From assembly GCA_947378615.1 (NCBI GenBank), contig CANCKV010000191.1:1-6562 (forward strand): a stretch of 6,562 nucleotides of DNA, written 5' to 3'. The position numbers were made by a program, and so were the translations under genes. A model generated the notes under the pieces. It worked only from the letters and a program-made list of their open reading frames with translations, had not been told where the DNA came from and did no database searches. Source of the DNA: Chitinophagaceae bacterium. GTDB taxonomy: Bacteria; Bacteroidota; Bacteroidia; Chitinophagales; Chitinophagaceae. Positions within the stretch are counted from its first letter, which is position 1. Every line of letters begins with the position of its first letter. Shown here piece after piece: positions 6,209-6,562 of this stretch.

Positions 6209-6562
6209 CTATTTTGCAGCAAGCTTCTTTCTAATCCTACTAACAGTTTCCGGTGTTAGACCAAGATAAGAAGCAATCATGTGTTGTGGAACCCGTTGTA
6301 CAATTGTTGGATACAGGCTTGTAAAATACAGATAGCGTTCTTCCAAACTCAAACTTATCAATGAATTTACTCTCTTTTGCATGGCTAGATAAGCCCCTGT
6401 AATTTGCATTCGGGAATAGGATTCATATTTTGGAACTTTCTTAAAGATTTCTTCCTGTGCTGATTTTGTAATCAATACAACTTCAGAATCTTCAATTGCT
6501 TCAATATTATAGGTAGCGGGTTCTCCAGTCATAAAACTATATAAGTCAGAAATAATCCAACC
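6209..6562 (-). CDS. Crp/Fnr-family transcriptional regulator, C-terminal part (5' end outside window)
   Basis: Seen: the frame is open from the right window edge to the TAG at 6211-6209, giving 117 residues with no start in view; the internal Met encoded at 6532-6530 is not a convincing start because coding-like sequence (GWIISDLYSF) precedes it in frame. The visible part begins in the end of a cyclic-nucleotide-binding-type beta roll (SDLYSFMTGEPATYNIEAIEDSEVVLI), passes through the long dimerisation helix region (about 45-75), and ends in a helix-turn-helix, HMIASYLGLTPETVSRIRKKL (about 94-114). Known: this layout is that of Crp/Fnr regulators, which are abundant in Bacteroidota. The stretch corresponding to the CRP phosphate-binding Arg-Ser reads ATYNI, so cAMP binding of the CRP type is doubtful. 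No Fe-S cysteines are seen in this part; the N-terminus is missing. Ligand and targets are unknown. The gene is convergent with recA. Confidence 0.9.
   Translation of the reverse strand, partial: GWIISDLYSFMTGEPATYNIEAIEDSEVVLITKSAQEEIFKKVPKYESYSRMQITGAYLAMQKRVNSLISLSLEERYLYFTSLYPTIVQRVPQHMIASYLGLTPETVSRIRKKLAAK

Overview
The window looks like chromosomal DNA from a member of the Bacteroidota, probably near the Chitinophagaceae. The evidence is AT-rich sequence with few Shine-Dalgarno motifs, sites resembling the Bacteroidota TTTG / TAnnTTTG promoter, and a secreted protein with the ENKGQW-type N-terminal domain common in that phylum's type IX secretion cargo. The family assignment is inference from protein style, not a database match. 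No rRNA, tRNA, insertion sequence or CRISPR array is visible.

Layout from left to right. (1) Positions 1-590, minus strand: the 5' part of a large secreted protein gene that runs off the left edge; it starts at a TTG and opens with a signal peptide. (2) 591-789: a 199-bp intergenic stretch with a promoter candidate for that gene and a cluster of four short related repeats. (3) 790-2892, minus: recG, the branch-migrating DNA helicase, with an uncertain TTG start. (4) About 2893-3122: AT-rich divergent intergenic DNA. (5) 3123-3983, plus: ung (uracil-DNA glycosylase), whose reading frame is open for 61 codons upstream of the normal start and there encodes two hydrophobic segments. (6) 4084-4854, plus: a PlsC-type acyltransferase. 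(7) 4855-5004: the recA promoter region with overlapping inverted repeats. (8) 5005-6033, plus: recA. (9) 6034-6208: convergent intergenic DNA holding a nested inverted repeat of about 93 nt with perfect 16-bp arms. (10) 6209-6562, minus: the C-terminal part of a Crp/Fnr-family regulator running off the right edge.

Three of the six genes are genome-maintenance enzymes. Ung starts base-excision repair of uracil, RecA performs recombination and SOS signalling, and RecG remodels stalled forks and recombination intermediates. They are not one operon: recG is divergent from ung, and recA has its own likely promoter. PlsC belongs to phospholipid synthesis. Most of the window is ordinary housekeeping sequence. 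The points most worth checking are the in-frame membrane-segment extension on ung, the nested palindrome after recA, and the paired repeats over the promoter of the secreted-protein gene. I found no convincing new multi-gene system.
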